DNA of 64,000 bases from assembly GCF_007753265.1 (NCBI RefSeq), contig NZ_CP036349.1, positions 768,363-832,362 on the forward strand. Reading direction: 5' to 3'. Made by a program: the position numbers and the translations under genes. Source of the stretch: Botrimarina mediterranea (GTDB taxonomy: Bacteria; Planctomycetota; Planctomycetia; Pirellulales; Lacipirellulaceae). Shown piece after piece: positions 50,345-59,044 of this stretch. The notes beneath the pieces are model-generated. The model was given only the letters and a program-made list of their open reading frames with translations. It did not search any database and was not told the origin of the DNA. How positions within the stretch are numbered: position 1 is the first letter of the stretch; the number at the start of each line of letters is the position of its first letter.

Positions 50345-53300
50345 ATGCCCGACAAGCCGCCGCTCGCCAAGCGTGAGCCGATCCCGACGCCGCCGACCGT
50401 CACGACAAGCAGCGGCCCACCATACGCCGAGCTGCGTTGCCGCACGAACTTCTCGTTCCTCCGCGGGGCGTCGCACGCCGACGAGCTGGTCGGACGAGCG
50501 GCCGAACTCGGTTACGCAGCCCTCGCCGTCACCGATCGCAACAGCCTCGCCGGCGTCGTGCGGGCGTACGTCGCGGCGAAGGAAGCCGGCTTGCCGCTGA
50601 TTATCGGCGCCGAGCTGACGCTCACCGATGCGCCGACGGTCGTTGTCTGGGCGACGGACCGGGCGTCGTATGGTCGGCTCTGCCGACTGCTGACAACGGG
50701 ACTCCGCCGCGCCGAGAAAGGGTCGTGCGAGTTGCGGCTCGACGACTTGGCGGAGCATGCCGCGGGGCTGATGGTCGGCGTCGCCTTAGAGGAGCCCGAG
50801 GCGGACCTTAACAAGTTGGGCGCCATTCGCGACCTATTCGGCGACCGGGGCTATCTACTGGCGGACGCTCACCGCGGGGGCGACGACCGGGCGCGGCTTG
50901 CCGCGTACGCGACGTTATCGCAGCACAGCGGCCTGCCTTTAGTCGCGTCGGGGGACGTTCACTATCACGCGCCCGAGCGACGCCTCTTGCACGACGTGCT
51001 CACCGCGATCCGCCTCGGCGAGACCATCGAAGCGGCCGACGGGGCCGAGCTATTGCCCAACGGCGAGCGCTGCTTGCGATCGCGTGAAGACCTTGCCCGA
51101 CTCTACCGCGACTGGCCCGACGCGCTGGATCGTACCGTCGAGGTCGCCGAGCGTTGCCGCTTCTCACTCGACGAGCTGCGTTTCGAGTATCCCGAAGAAC
51201 TCGCGCCCGCCGGCAAGACCGAGCTGGCGTGGCTTACCGAGCTGACGCAACAGGGCGCCGAGGGCCGTTATCCCCAGGGCGTCCCCGAGAAGGTTCGCCA
51301 GCAAATCGACCACGAGCTGCGGCTGATCGCCAAGCTGCGTTACGAAGCCTACTTCCTGACGGTGTGGGACCTGGTGCGATTCGCCCGCTCGCGCGGCATC
51401 CTCTGCCAAGGGCGCGGCTCGGCCGCCAACTCGGCCGTCTGCTACTGCCTCGGCGTTACGTCGGTCGATCCGTCGCAGAGCGACCTCTTGTTCGAGCGGT
51501 TCATCTCCGAAGAACGCGGCGAGCCGCCAGACATCGACATCGACTTCGAGCACGAACGCCGCGAGGAGGTTTTGCAGTACCTCTACCAGCAGTACGGCCG
51601 CAACCGCGCCGGCCTCGCCGCCACGGTGATTACCTACCGCCTACGCTCGGCGATCCGCGACGCGGGGAAGGCGCTTGGGCTGTCGCTCGACCGCGTCGAT
51701 GCGCTCGCCAAGCAAGTGGATGGCTGGAAGAACGACCCCAAGCTGCCCGAGCGATTCCGCGAGGCAGGGCTCGACCCGCGGTCGCCGGTCGGTCGCCGGC
51801 TGCTGGTCGTTGTGGATCAGCTGATGGGCTTCCCGCGGCACTTGTCGCAGCACGTCGGCGGGATGGTGATGACGCGCGGGCCGCTGTGCGAGATGGTCCC
51901 GATCGAAAACGCGGCAATGGCCGACCGTACCGTCGTGCAATGGGATAAGGACGACCTCGAAGCGCTGGGGATTCTCAAGGTCGATTGCCTCGCGCTGGGG
52001 ATGCTCACCGCCATCCGCAAATGCTTCGACCTCCTCGCCGAGCACACGGGCAAACGTTGGGAGCTGGCGACGCTGCCGGCCGAGGACCGGGACGTTTACG
52101 ATATGATTTGCCGCGCCGACACGCTCGGCGTGTTTCAGATTGAGAGCCGCGCCCAAATGTCGATGCTGCCGCGGCTGCGGCCGCAATGCTTTTACGACCT
52201 GGTTATCGAGGTCGCGATCGTCCGCCCGGGTCCGATCCAGGGCGACATGGTTCACCCCTACTTGAAGCGGCGCCGTGGCGAGGAGGCCGAGTCGTATCCG
52301 AGCGCCGCCATCGAGGGCGTGCTAAAACGGACGCTCGGCGTCCCCATCTTTCAAGAGCAAGCGATGAAGCTGGCGCAAGTCGCCGCGGGCTTCACCGCCG
52401 GCGAGGCCGACCAGCTCCGCCGCGCCATGGCGGCATGGCGGACGCCCGGCAAGATTGAGCACTACCGCCAAAAGCTGCTCGACGGCATGCGAGCCAATGG
52501 TCTCGACGAGGAGTTCGCCGAGCGGTGTTATCGGCAGCTGCAAGGGTTCGGCGAGTACGGCTTCCCCGAGTCGCACGCCGCAAGCTTCGCGCTGTTGGTC
52601 TATGCGTCTTGCTGGCTCAAACACCACCACCCGGCCGCGTTCTGCGCGGCGATGCTCAACAGCCAACCGCTCGGGTTCTATGCGCCGGCGCAGCTGGTGA
52701 GGGACGCCCGCGATCACGGCGTCGAGGTGCGCGGCGTGGACGTGAACCGTAGCGAAGTCGATTGCACGCTCGAAGTCGGCGCGGACGGTTTCGCCTTGCG
52801 GCTCGGCCTCCGCATGGTCGGCTCGCTGGGCAGCGCCGCCGCCGAACGGGTCATCGAGCGGCGCGGCGCCAAGCCTTACCAATCGCTCGACGACTTCCAT
52901 CATCGCACGGGTCTGGCCCGCGGCGACGCCGAGGCGCTCGCCCAAGCCGACGTCTTCGGTTCGCTCGGCGCCGATCGTCGGCAATCGCTCTGGCAAGCGA
53001 TGGGGCGCGAACGCCGCGCCGTCGATCAGCCTTTGTTGGCCGACCTCGTGGACGACGAGCCGCTCGCCAACGCGCTCCCCGCGACGCCGGCCGAGGATGA
53101 GGTGTTCGCCGACTATCGGTCGTTGGGGTTGTCGCTCCGCGGCCACCCCGTGGCGTTCCACCGCGAGCAGCTCGGGCGGCGCGGAGTGCTCACCGCCCGC
53201 GAGCTGCAAACCCATCCCAACGGCGCCCACGTCGCCGTGGCGGGTGTTGTGCTCTTGCGCCAGCGGCCCGGCACGGCCAAGGGGATTACCTTTGTGACGC

Positions 53301-53515
53301 TTGAAGACGAGACCGGCGCCACGAACCTGATCGTCCACCCGCGGACGTGGGAACGCTACTACCGCACGGCCAAGCGATCCCCGGCGTGGGTCGTGCGGGG
53401 TGAGCTGCAACACTCGCCCGAGGGCATTTTGCACGTCGTCGTGGCCCGGATCGAGCCCATCTGCGACATGGCCGGCGCTGGTACGATGCGGAGCGTCTCC
53501 CGTGACTTCCGCTAG
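50345..53515 (+). CDS. dnaE2: Error-prone DNA polymerase DnaE2 (ImuC)
   Basis: A 1056-residue C-family polymerase. The N-terminal PHP domain reads AELRCRTNFSFLRGASHADE and LAVTDRNSLAGVVRAY. The palm has CQGRGSAANSAVCYCLGVTS and the catalytic acid triad within PPDIDIDFEHERREEVLQY. Later fingers (IVRPGPIQGDMVHPYLKRR, FQEQAMKLAQVAAGF), a helix-hairpin-helix and an OB fold (VAVAGVVLLRQRPGTAKGIT) follow. Length is right for DnaE2 (about 1040-1080), shorter than replicative DnaE. It performs error-prone synthesis across lesions. Here the whole imuA-imuB-dnaE2 set lies inside an att-bounded island. Confidence 0.95.
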   Translation: MPDKPPLAKREPIPTPPTVTTSSGPPYAELRCRTNFSFLRGASHADELVGRAAELGYAALAVTDRNSLAGVVRAYVAAKEAGLPLIIGAELTLTDAPTVVVWATDRASYGRLCRLLTTGLRRAEKGSCELRLDDLAEHAAGLMVGVALEEPEADLNKLGAIRDLFGDRGYLLADAHRGGDDRARLAAYATLSQHSGLPLVASGDVHYHAPERRLLHDVLTAIRLGETIEAADGAELLPNGERCLRSREDLARLYRDWPDALDRTVEVAERCRFSLDELRFEYPEELAPAGKTELAWLTELTQQGAEGRYPQGVPEKVRQQIDHELRLIAKLRYEAYFLTVWDLVRFARSRGILCQGRGSAANSAVCYCLGVTSVDPSQSDLLFERFISEERGEPPDIDIDFEHERREEVLQYLYQQYGRNRAGLAATVITYRLRSAIRDAGKALGLSLDRVDALAKQVDGWKNDPKLPERFREAGLDPRSPVGRRLLVVVDQLMGFPRHLSQHVGGMVMTRGPLCEMVPIENAAMADRTVVQWDKDDLEALGILKVDCLALGMLTAIRKCFDLLAEHTGKRWELATLPAEDRDVYDMICRADTLGVFQIESRAQMSMLPRLRPQCFYDLVIEVAIVRPGPIQGDMVHPYLKRRRGEEAESYPSAAIEGVLKRTLGVPIFQEQAMKLAQVAAGFTAGEADQLRRAMAAWRTPGKIEHYRQKLLDGMRANGLDEEFAERCYRQLQGFGEYGFPESHAASFALLVYASCWLKHHHPAAFCAAMLNSQPLGFYAPAQLVRDARDHGVEVRGVDVNRSEVDCTLEVGADGFALRLGLRMVGSLGSAAAERVIERRGAKPYQSLDDFHHRTGLARGDAEALAQADVFGSLGADRRQSLWQAMGRERRAVDQPLLADLVDDEPLANALPATPAEDEVFADYRSLGLSLRGHPVAFHREQLGRRGVLTARELQTHPNGAHVAVAGVVLLRQRPGTAKGITFVTLEDETGATNLIVHPRTWERYYRTAKRSPAWVVRGELQHSPEGILHVVVARIEPICDMAGAGTMRSVSRDFR

Positions 53516-53530
53516 CCGCTCGCCCTCGCC

Positions 53531-54172
53531 GTGTGTCACCACTACAAATCCGCCAAGCACCTCCCCGAGCACTTCGTCGAGGAGTACCACCTGCGCCCCG
53601 ACCAGCGGACGCTCTTCGACAAGCTGGCGGACGAACTGAAGGACGGCGGCGCGTGGCCCCTGAAATCGGTCCCCGCGCTGCGGATCGACGACGCGGGCGA
53701 GCTAGAGGCGTTCGGCGCCGAGTGGGGCCTCTTGCCGCGCTGGTGGAAGCCATCGGACAAGTCGCCGAAGCGGGAGAAGTTCCAGCGTGGGACGTTCAAC
53801 GCCCGCAGCGAGACGGCCGCCACCAAACCAACCTTTCGCGACGCCTTCAAGCGGCGCCGCTGCCTCGTGCCGTTTGTCGAGTTCCACGAGCGCGACCACT
53901 ATTTCGGCGTCCGGCGCGGCGACGAGTTCGAGCCGCTTGCGTTTGCGGGCCTCTGGGAATCGTGGCAAGGCGCCGAGGCCGACGTCCTTAGTGTGACGTT
54001 CCTCACGACGGAGCCGAACGCCGAGGTCCGTAGCGTTGGCCACGACCGCATGCCCGTGCTGCTGGCGACGCCCGCCGACCGGCGCCGCTGGTTAGTCGAG
54101 GGCGCCGATGGCGCCGACGACCCGCTCCTCCAGCCGTTCGCCGACGGCGCGTTGTCGATCCGCCCAAAGTAG
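53531..54172 (+). CDS. SOS response-associated peptidase (SRAP/YedK-HMCES)
   Basis: A 213-residue protein starting at GTG so that Cys is residue 2 (MCHHYKSAKHL), exposed after Met removal. That Cys forms the covalent link to abasic sites in single-stranded DNA. NARSETAATKPTFRDAFKRRRCLVPFVEFHE supplies the Asn, Arg and Glu. SVGHDRMPVLL supplies the His. All active-site elements of the family are visible. It starts 15 bases after dnaE2, making a four-gene damage-tolerance operon. Confidence 0.93.
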   Translation: MCHHYKSAKHLPEHFVEEYHLRPDQRTLFDKLADELKDGGAWPLKSVPALRIDDAGELEAFGAEWGLLPRWWKPSDKSPKREKFQRGTFNARSETAATKPTFRDAFKRRRCLVPFVEFHERDHYFGVRRGDEFEPLAFAGLWESWQGAEADVLSVTFLTTEPNAEVRSVGHDRMPVLLATPADRRRWLVEGADGADDPLLQPFADGALSIRPK

Positions 54173-54700
54173 TCGTAGGGAGAGAGAGGCCTCGAAAAAT
54201 TTGGCGCCAACGAGGCGCCTCGCTCCGCAAGAATCGGACGCAGTCGCCAGGACGAAGGTTGCGAAACCGAAAACAAAGCGCAAGGCGGATCATCGGGCGC
54301 TCACCCTCTTGTAGAGTCACGACGTTGAGCTCACCGCCGACCATGCGAACTCGGACGCGTAGCACCCAACTCGATCCGACGTTGAATTCCTATGAACTCC
54401 TATCGCTGAGGCCTCCTATGTCACCAAGTGAGCGCGGTGCGGCACGGCGTTCTTGGTTTGCACTCAACCACTTTGCTCAGAATGCGTTCACTCGTCGCAA
54501 TCACCTCAATGAGGCCTCCCAATCGCTACAACCAAGTGTGGCCGGAGCAAGACTGCGGCACTACGCATGCGCTTTGCGCACAATTTCTCAGATGAGCCAA
54601 GAGAATGGGTCCCAACCTTGAAGCACATGTGAACCGTCGACACACCGGATTCAAGGTCGCGTCCGCGACGCAAGTTACCGCCGACACTTAGATAGAGAAC
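54173..54700. other. Gap after the SOS operon
   Basis: 530 bases. It begins with AGAGAGAGGCCTCGA and a palindromic tail (54181-54225) that recurs in related form at 55401-55440. A frame at 54259-54621 has no ribosome site and shows no family; I do not call it. Confidence 0.5.
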
Positions 54701-55363
54701 ATGAGTACATCCGCCCCCGAGATGGAAAGCCTGATTGCGCAGTTCGAGAGCGAGTTCGATCGTCTGTGCAGCATAGGAACCACCACGCACGCGCCATGGA
54801 TGGAGACCGAGTCGCATGAGATCGAGTGCTGCGAGAAATGCGACCGCAATCTGTCGTGGCCGACGCCCCGCCCTGAAATGTGGGCGGCGCCCGTGCCGTG
54901 CCCGCAGTGCGATCACGTTTACTTTACGCTGGCGCGAAACCATGCCCGTGTCAGCTTGGCGGTCGACGATTCCGAAGACGTTGACGCAGCGCCGCTTGAA
55001 CCTGAACGGCACAACGCCACGCTTCCGGCCGCGAAGAAATTGTTCTCGGCCTTCCTCGGTGGCGATTACGCCGTCCAAGAGCGCCGGCAGTCGGTGCGTT
55101 ACCCCATGTCGGCGCCGGTCGTTGTTGTGCCGCTCGGGGGAGATGGCGCCCCGATCGCCGAAGCTTATAGCATGACGCTGTTGGATATTTCTTCAGGGGG
55201 GTTGGGCCTGATGAAAACCGGTGAGGCGGTCGGCGACTACCTGCTGGTGGACTTTGCCGTCGCGGGTTCGCCCGGCACACAGTGCTTCGCCAAGGTCTGC
55301 TGGCGGAAGGAATCGCACGGAATCACCAAGCTCGGCGTGAAGTTCGTGACGCCTCAAGAATAA
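54701..55363 (+). CDS. Zinc-ribbon PilZ protein, copy 1
   Basis: A 220-residue protein. A helical start (MESLIAQFESEFDRLCSIG) is followed by a zinc ribbon: CCEKCDRNLSW and later CPQCDHVYF. The C-terminal half is a PilZ domain, with the c-di-GMP-binding RQSVRYPMSAPV (R-x-x-x-R) and MTLLDISSGGLGLM (D/N-x-S-x-x-G). HGITKLGVKF closes the barrel. It should bind cyclic di-GMP in the cytoplasm. A paralogue with the same domain order lies at 59568, outside the island. Confidence 0.85.
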   Translation: MSTSAPEMESLIAQFESEFDRLCSIGTTTHAPWMETESHEIECCEKCDRNLSWPTPRPEMWAAPVPCPQCDHVYFTLARNHARVSLAVDDSEDVDAAPLEPERHNATLPAAKKLFSAFLGGDYAVQERRQSVRYPMSAPVVVVPLGGDGAPIAEAYSMTLLDISSGGLGLMKTGEAVGDYLLVDFAVAGSPGTQCFAKVCWRKESHGITKLGVKFVTPQE

Positions 55364-56107
55364 GGGCCGCGCCGCCTGCCGTTTGACTGCGCGTCGAGAG
55401 AGAGAGAGGCCTCGAATATTCCGACACGAACGAGGCGTTCGATGCCGGTGCTACCTGAAGTACCCCCGGGCCCCCGGAAGGGACCCGACCGCCCCACCGG
55501 GTTGTTGTTGTCCTCCCGGTTTGCAGCGCCGCGCGAACAAAGTTCGGCCGACGCGGGGCTACGCCTACCCCAAGGCGCCCGTCGCCGGAGAACCTAAGCC
55601 CGGGAGGGAGTGTAGCTGCGGCCCCCTCGGCGACGGTGGGAACGGTCGCGAGCGACTTGCCGGAAGGACCCGCCACGGTGCTGTAAATGTAAAGCTGAAT
55701 CCCGCGCACAGCATCCAGCCGAACGGCGCACTCGACGGGAATGGCGCGGCGCCGAGTTGATGGGAGGACCCCCCGGGGGGCTTTGGGTCCTCGGCGAGGC
55801 GCCCCCGTGGGTAGGCGAAGCCCCCGATCCAGAGACCTTTGCGCCCGCAACGTCGCCGAGGGTAGGTAAGTAAGTAAACGCGCCGCGGGTCCTTTCCAGC
55901 CGTCGAGGACCGCGAGCGAGGGGAACTGGCGAGACTCACTACTCCCTTTATTGACCCGGTACAGAACGGGAGTAGTCACTACTCCTGTTTGGGCACAAAT
56001 CCACCATTCGACGTGCAAACAAAGACGTAGCTTTAAGGCGTCGCTCCTACTATTGTAGAAGCGTTTTGACTCCCGTTCCTTCGCACGGGTTTGTACGCCG
56101 GGGCAGT
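55364..56107. other. Decayed stretch before the right att site
   Basis: About 740 bases without an intact gene. It holds a repeat of AGAGAGAGGCCTCGAA (55401), very GC-rich DNA, tandem ACTACTCC/GGAGTAGT words near 55940-55985, and the possible protein relic listed separately. Confidence 0.5.
55549..55770 (-). pseudogene. Possible relic of a planctomycete secreted protein
   Basis: Read on the minus strand, this piece gives IPVECAVRLDAVRGIQLYIY, then SLATVPTVAEG and FSGDGRLGVGVAPRRP. That pattern (a strand, an L-Y-V/I-S-T turn, A-T-V-P, then G-D-G-x-x-x-x-V-A) is typical of a beta-sandwich domain in large secreted planctomycete proteins. Flanking sequence is not protein-like, so a decayed fragment is likelier than a gene. 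Confidence 0.3.
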
Positions 56108-56151
56108 TTCCCAAGCTGGATGTCGAGGGTTCGAACCCCTTCGCCCGCTCT
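56108..56151 (+). other. att site 3 (right end of element 2)
   Basis: 44 bases aligned with att 1 and att 2. The first 18 (TTCCCAAGCTGGATGTCG) and the last 12 are the same. The T-arm reads GAGGG-TTCGAAC-CCCTT instead of GTGAG-TTCGATC-CTCAT, and still pairs. TTGTTG follows, as at att 2. It is likely the displaced original 3' end of tRNA-Gly. Confidence 0.8.
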
Positions 56152-56192
56152 TGTTGTGGAACCTTCTCGATGGCGGCCGCCGCTTGCGGCCA

Positions 56193-56217
56193 TGAGCCGT
56201 CGGCGCTAGCCGCGGGT
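56193..56217 (-). repeat. 25-bp palindromic repeat, copy 1
   Basis: TGAGCCGTCGGCGCTAGCCG followed by CGGGT; first of six copies between 56 and 64 kb. Confidence 0.85.
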
Positions 56218-56244
56218 AGCCCCGCTATTCATCGCTAGCACGGA

Positions 56245-57477
56245 TCAATCGGCGACGCCTGAACCGTCGTCCCGCGCCCGAACGGCCTGCTTGCGCCCTA
56301 GCCACGCCCCCAGGGCCATCCACACGCCGACGAGCGGCAGGATCGCCAGCGCGGCGGCGCTTGTCGAGAACCGTCCCAACGCGTCGCAGACGTTCGCCGC
56401 GGCCACGTCGCTGCCGCGGAACACGACGGTGTCGACGAACGCCTTCGACTCGTACTTCTCGGCTCGGCTCACCACGGTGAACAGCACGTGCTGCGCGGGG
56501 ACGAGCAGGCCGTAGCCGACGATCTCTTGGACGACCTTTGCGACCATCAACGGCCACAACCCCGCATCGACCGACAGCCAAGCGAAGAGGCCGAAGATCA
56601 CGCCGCAAGCGGTCGCCAATGCCGCGCCGACGCCGGCGAGCCGCATTAGCGTGGCGGCCAGGACGGCTTGGAAGGCGAGCGTGCCGGTCTGGGAATAGAA
56701 GTTCATCGTCGCGAACAGTTCGGTTCGCTCGGCGACCGCTAGCCCTTCGGCGCGCAGCGTGTGCTGGAAGTTGTTGTAGACGAAGGTCGAGGCGAACTTC
56801 CCGATGGCGGTGAATGCGCAGATCATTAACAAGTAGCGCGACGCGAACACGGTGCGCAGGCCGGCGAGGAGCGAACCGCTGGTGTGGGGCGTCTCGGCGG
56901 CGTCGCTCGCATCGCCAGGGCCGCGCGCCTCGAAGCGCAGGGCCAGCCACGCCGTCACGATCGCGAGCTCGAGGGTGATGATCGCGACCGCCATCAGCCA
57001 CGCGACGCCCAAACGCTGCGTAGCGAACTGACCGAAGAGCGACGCGGCGATCGAGCCGGTCGTCCCCGCCGCCGCCAACGCGCCGAACCAGGTCTTGCCC
57101 TCCTCGGCGGAGAAGAGGTCCGCCATCACGCTCCAGAATACGGCGACGACGTACAGGTTGAAAACGCTCACCCACACGAAGAACGCGCTGCGCAGCCACG
57201 CCGCGTCGTCATGCCCGCGCGCGACGAGCACGCCGAACGCCACCAGGCACGCCACGAAGAACTGGTAGACGCCGAACACCAACCGCCGCCGCGACGTCCG
57301 CGCGACGATCCGCCAGTAGAGCGGCAGCGCCGCGCAGACGGTAAGAAAGGTCGCCAGGTACAGCGGCCCAAAGAGCTGCGTCTCGGTCGCGAGCGCGTCC
57401 CGGACGGGTTTGAGGACGTAGTAGGAGAAGAGGACGAGGAAGAACCAAGTGCAGCAGATGAGGAGGCGGTTTCGCAT
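56245..57477 (-). CDS. ADP/ATP-carrier-like (TlcC-related) major facilitator transporter
   Basis: A 410-residue protein with about 12 hydrophobic helices. The start LLICCTWFFLVLFSYYVLKPVRDAL, with the Y-Y-x-L-K-P-x-R-D motif (written here in pieces YYVLKPVRDAL), is distinctive of bacterial relatives of the nucleotide translocase family (ATP:ADP antiporter-like MFS proteins). YVVAVFWSVMADLFSAEEGK and the loop LGRFSTSAAALAILP fit the same group. Most free-living members have unknown substrates, so nucleotide transport is not implied. It is the first host gene right of the island and reads toward it. Confidence 0.8.
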   Translation of the reverse strand: MRNRLLICCTWFFLVLFSYYVLKPVRDALATETQLFGPLYLATFLTVCAALPLYWRIVARTSRRRLVFGVYQFFVACLVAFGVLVARGHDDAAWLRSAFFVWVSVFNLYVVAVFWSVMADLFSAEEGKTWFGALAAAGTTGSIAASLFGQFATQRLGVAWLMAVAIITLELAIVTAWLALRFEARGPGDASDAAETPHTSGSLLAGLRTVFASRYLLMICAFTAIGKFASTFVYNNFQHTLRAEGLAVAERTELFATMNFYSQTGTLAFQAVLAATLMRLAGVGAALATACGVIFGLFAWLSVDAGLWPLMVAKVVQEIVGYGLLVPAQHVLFTVVSRAEKYESKAFVDTVVFRGSDVAAANVCDALGRFSTSAAALAILPLVGVWMALGAWLGRKQAVRARDDGSGVAD

Positions 57478-57500
57478 AGGCGCTCATGGTATCGCCAAGG

Positions 57501-57525
57501 TGAGCCGTCGGCGCTAGCCGCGGGT
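57501..57525 (-). repeat. 25-bp palindromic repeat, copy 2
   Basis: Same 25 bases as copy 1, upstream of the transporter gene and 49 bases before the RAYT inverted repeat. Confidence 0.85.
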
Positions 57526-57573
57526 GGCCTCGGTGTCCTGGGCCGCGTCACGAGGGCGGCATCCGGGGTGGCT

Positions 57574-57609
57574 GGGTGCCATGCCCACACGCGAAGCGGA
57601 TGGGCATGC
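57574..57609 (+). repeat. Left 36-bp inverted repeat of the RAYT unit
   Basis: GGGTGCCATGCCCACACGCG and on; its exact reverse complement is at 58291-58326. Each arm also contains an inner palindrome (ATGCCCA...TGGGCAT), the shape of a REP. Confidence 0.92.
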
Positions 57610-57676
57610 GGCCCCGCGATACGCTTTAAGTGCGCATTCGCTGGCAATTCCGTACTACGCCAGCAATACTCCCCCA

Positions 57677-58285
57677 ATGCCGCCTAATCGGAAGACCTGC
57701 CGCCGCTACGATGTCCCAGGCGACGCCCATTTCCTGACCTTTTCATGCTACCGTCGCCTCGCCTTGCTAGATCGCGACCGTTCGCGGCAGTGGTTTATCG
57801 ACGCCGTCCGACTCGGTCAGCAAAAAGCGTTGTTCGACCTTTGGGCCTACGTCATCATGCCCGAGCATGTCCACTTGATCGTGCTGCCGCTTGGGCCGGC
57901 GAAGATGGCCTCGATCCTCACGGTGTTGAAGCAGTCCACCTCCAGCCGCGCGCTGGTGTGGCTGAAGAACAACTCGCCCGACTATCTGCCCAACTTGCTC
58001 GACCGACAGCCCAATGGAAAAGCAAGTTACCGCTTCTGGCAACGCGGTGGCGGGTACGACAGGAACCTGAGGTCGGTCCGCGACATCCACGAGAAGATCG
58101 CGTACATTCACGACAATCCAGTGCGCCGCGGCCTCGTCGCGAAGCCGTCGGACTGGCGTTGGTCGAGCGCCGCGGCGTGGAATACCGGCATTGACTTACC
58201 GCTTGGAATCGATCGCGATCGCGTGCCGACGTTGACTCTTCTCGACGATGCTGTTGACGGAGCGTGCTGGCGACGCAACTCGTGA
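57677..58285 (+). CDS. REP-associated tyrosine transposase (RAYT)
   Basis: A 202-residue Y1-type single-strand DNA transposase related to IS200/IS605 TnpA. GDAHFLTFSCYRRLALL opens the fold. VIMPEHVHLIVLP is the H-u-H metal site. IAYIHDNPVRRGLV carries the nucleophile Tyr, and the C-terminal WRWSSAAAW is typical of the RAYT branch. The ATG at 57677 begins the conserved domain. It is framed by a perfect 36-bp inverted repeat with REP shape, the expected substrate. Confidence 0.92.
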   Translation: MPPNRKTCRRYDVPGDAHFLTFSCYRRLALLDRDRSRQWFIDAVRLGQQKALFDLWAYVIMPEHVHLIVLPLGPAKMASILTVLKQSTSSRALVWLKNNSPDYLPNLLDRQPNGKASYRFWQRGGGYDRNLRSVRDIHEKIAYIHDNPVRRGLVAKPSDWRWSSAAAWNTGIDLPLGIDRDRVPTLTLLDDAVDGACWRRNS

Positions 58286-58290
58286 CTTCA

Positions 58291-58326
58291 GCATGCCCAT
58301 CCGCTTCGCGTGTGGGCATGGCACCC
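58291..58326 (-). repeat. Right 36-bp inverted repeat of the RAYT unit
   Basis: Exact reverse complement of 57574-57609, five bases after the RAYT stop codon. Confidence 0.92.
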
Positions 58327-58348
58327 GGCTTAACACCAATGCACTGTA

Positions 58349-59044
58349 TCAAAGATTAATCTCCAAGTACCCGCGCTCCTCGAATCGTGTTAACAAGCGC
58401 GCGAGATCGACGACCTTATCAATTCCAAGGAGTTCAAGGCACTTCTTTCGCCGGAGATCAACGTTCCTGCTCGTCATCTGAAGCTGTTCGCCAATCTCGC
58501 TACTATTGAAGCCTAACGCAAAGAGACGACAGAGTTCTCTGTCACGATCATCGAATGTCGCGAACAGAGAGGCGAGACGCGCCATCTCAAATTCAGGATC
58601 CTCTTCGTCCGTCGCAATCGGTCGGAGCGGACGCGTCACGCCAAGTATCGCGTATCCGGATTTCTGCAAATGACGGAGGCTTTGCTTGTAGGTTCGTAAT
58701 AGGTGCTTCGTCCCGTCGCCGCTGACTCCGATGTGGTCGCAGTACAGCCGCTCACATCCGCTAAGAATCAGAGCGTCGGTATGCTTGGCAACGGTAAGCA
58801 CGATGGGGGCGAGAAACGTCTTGGCGTGGCGGCCGTGTGGCTTACTCGCCCTGGAGTAAAAGGCTTGGTATGCCTGATTGGCCCAGGTCACGACACCGGT
58901 CGTACCCTTCAGGTACACAAAGTCTTCGATCTCGTTGAGTCGTTCTAAGCCTTCCCCATTCGTGGTGAGTGCCTCTTCGACTAGCGAGCGTGCCTTCTCG
59001 ATCGCTTCCTCAAAACCGCTCTGGTCAACCGGAATTAACGCCAT
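58349..59044 (-). CDS. LuxR-type transcription regulator with PAS-like sensor part
   Basis: A 231-residue protein from the ATG at 59044; longer starts at 59086 or 59182 add residues of no clear family. Residues about 30-80 (LERLNEIEDFVYLKGTTGVV, TWANQAYQAFYSRASKPH) look like a PAS sensor core. The C-terminal 65 residues form a LuxR helix-turn-helix: DDRDRELCRLFALGFNSSEI, GEQLQMTSRNVDLRRKKCLE, LLGIDKVVDLARLL. Similar PAS-LuxR proteins are abundant in Pirellulales. Signal and targets unknown. Confidence 0.8.
   Translation of the reverse strand: MALIPVDQSGFEEAIEKARSLVEEALTTNGEGLERLNEIEDFVYLKGTTGVVTWANQAYQAFYSRASKPHGRHAKTFLAPIVLTVAKHTDALILSGCERLYCDHIGVSGDGTKHLLRTYKQSLRHLQKSGYAILGVTRPLRPIATDEEDPEFEMARLASLFATFDDRDRELCRLFALGFNSSEIGEQLQMTSRNVDLRRKKCLELLGIDKVVDLARLLTRFEERGYLEINL

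Noticed and set aside
55323-56114. A 263-codon minus-strand frame before att 3
   Set aside because: It overlaps the PilZ gene end and the att site, has no ribosome site, and only a short middle part is protein-like; listed as a relic instead.
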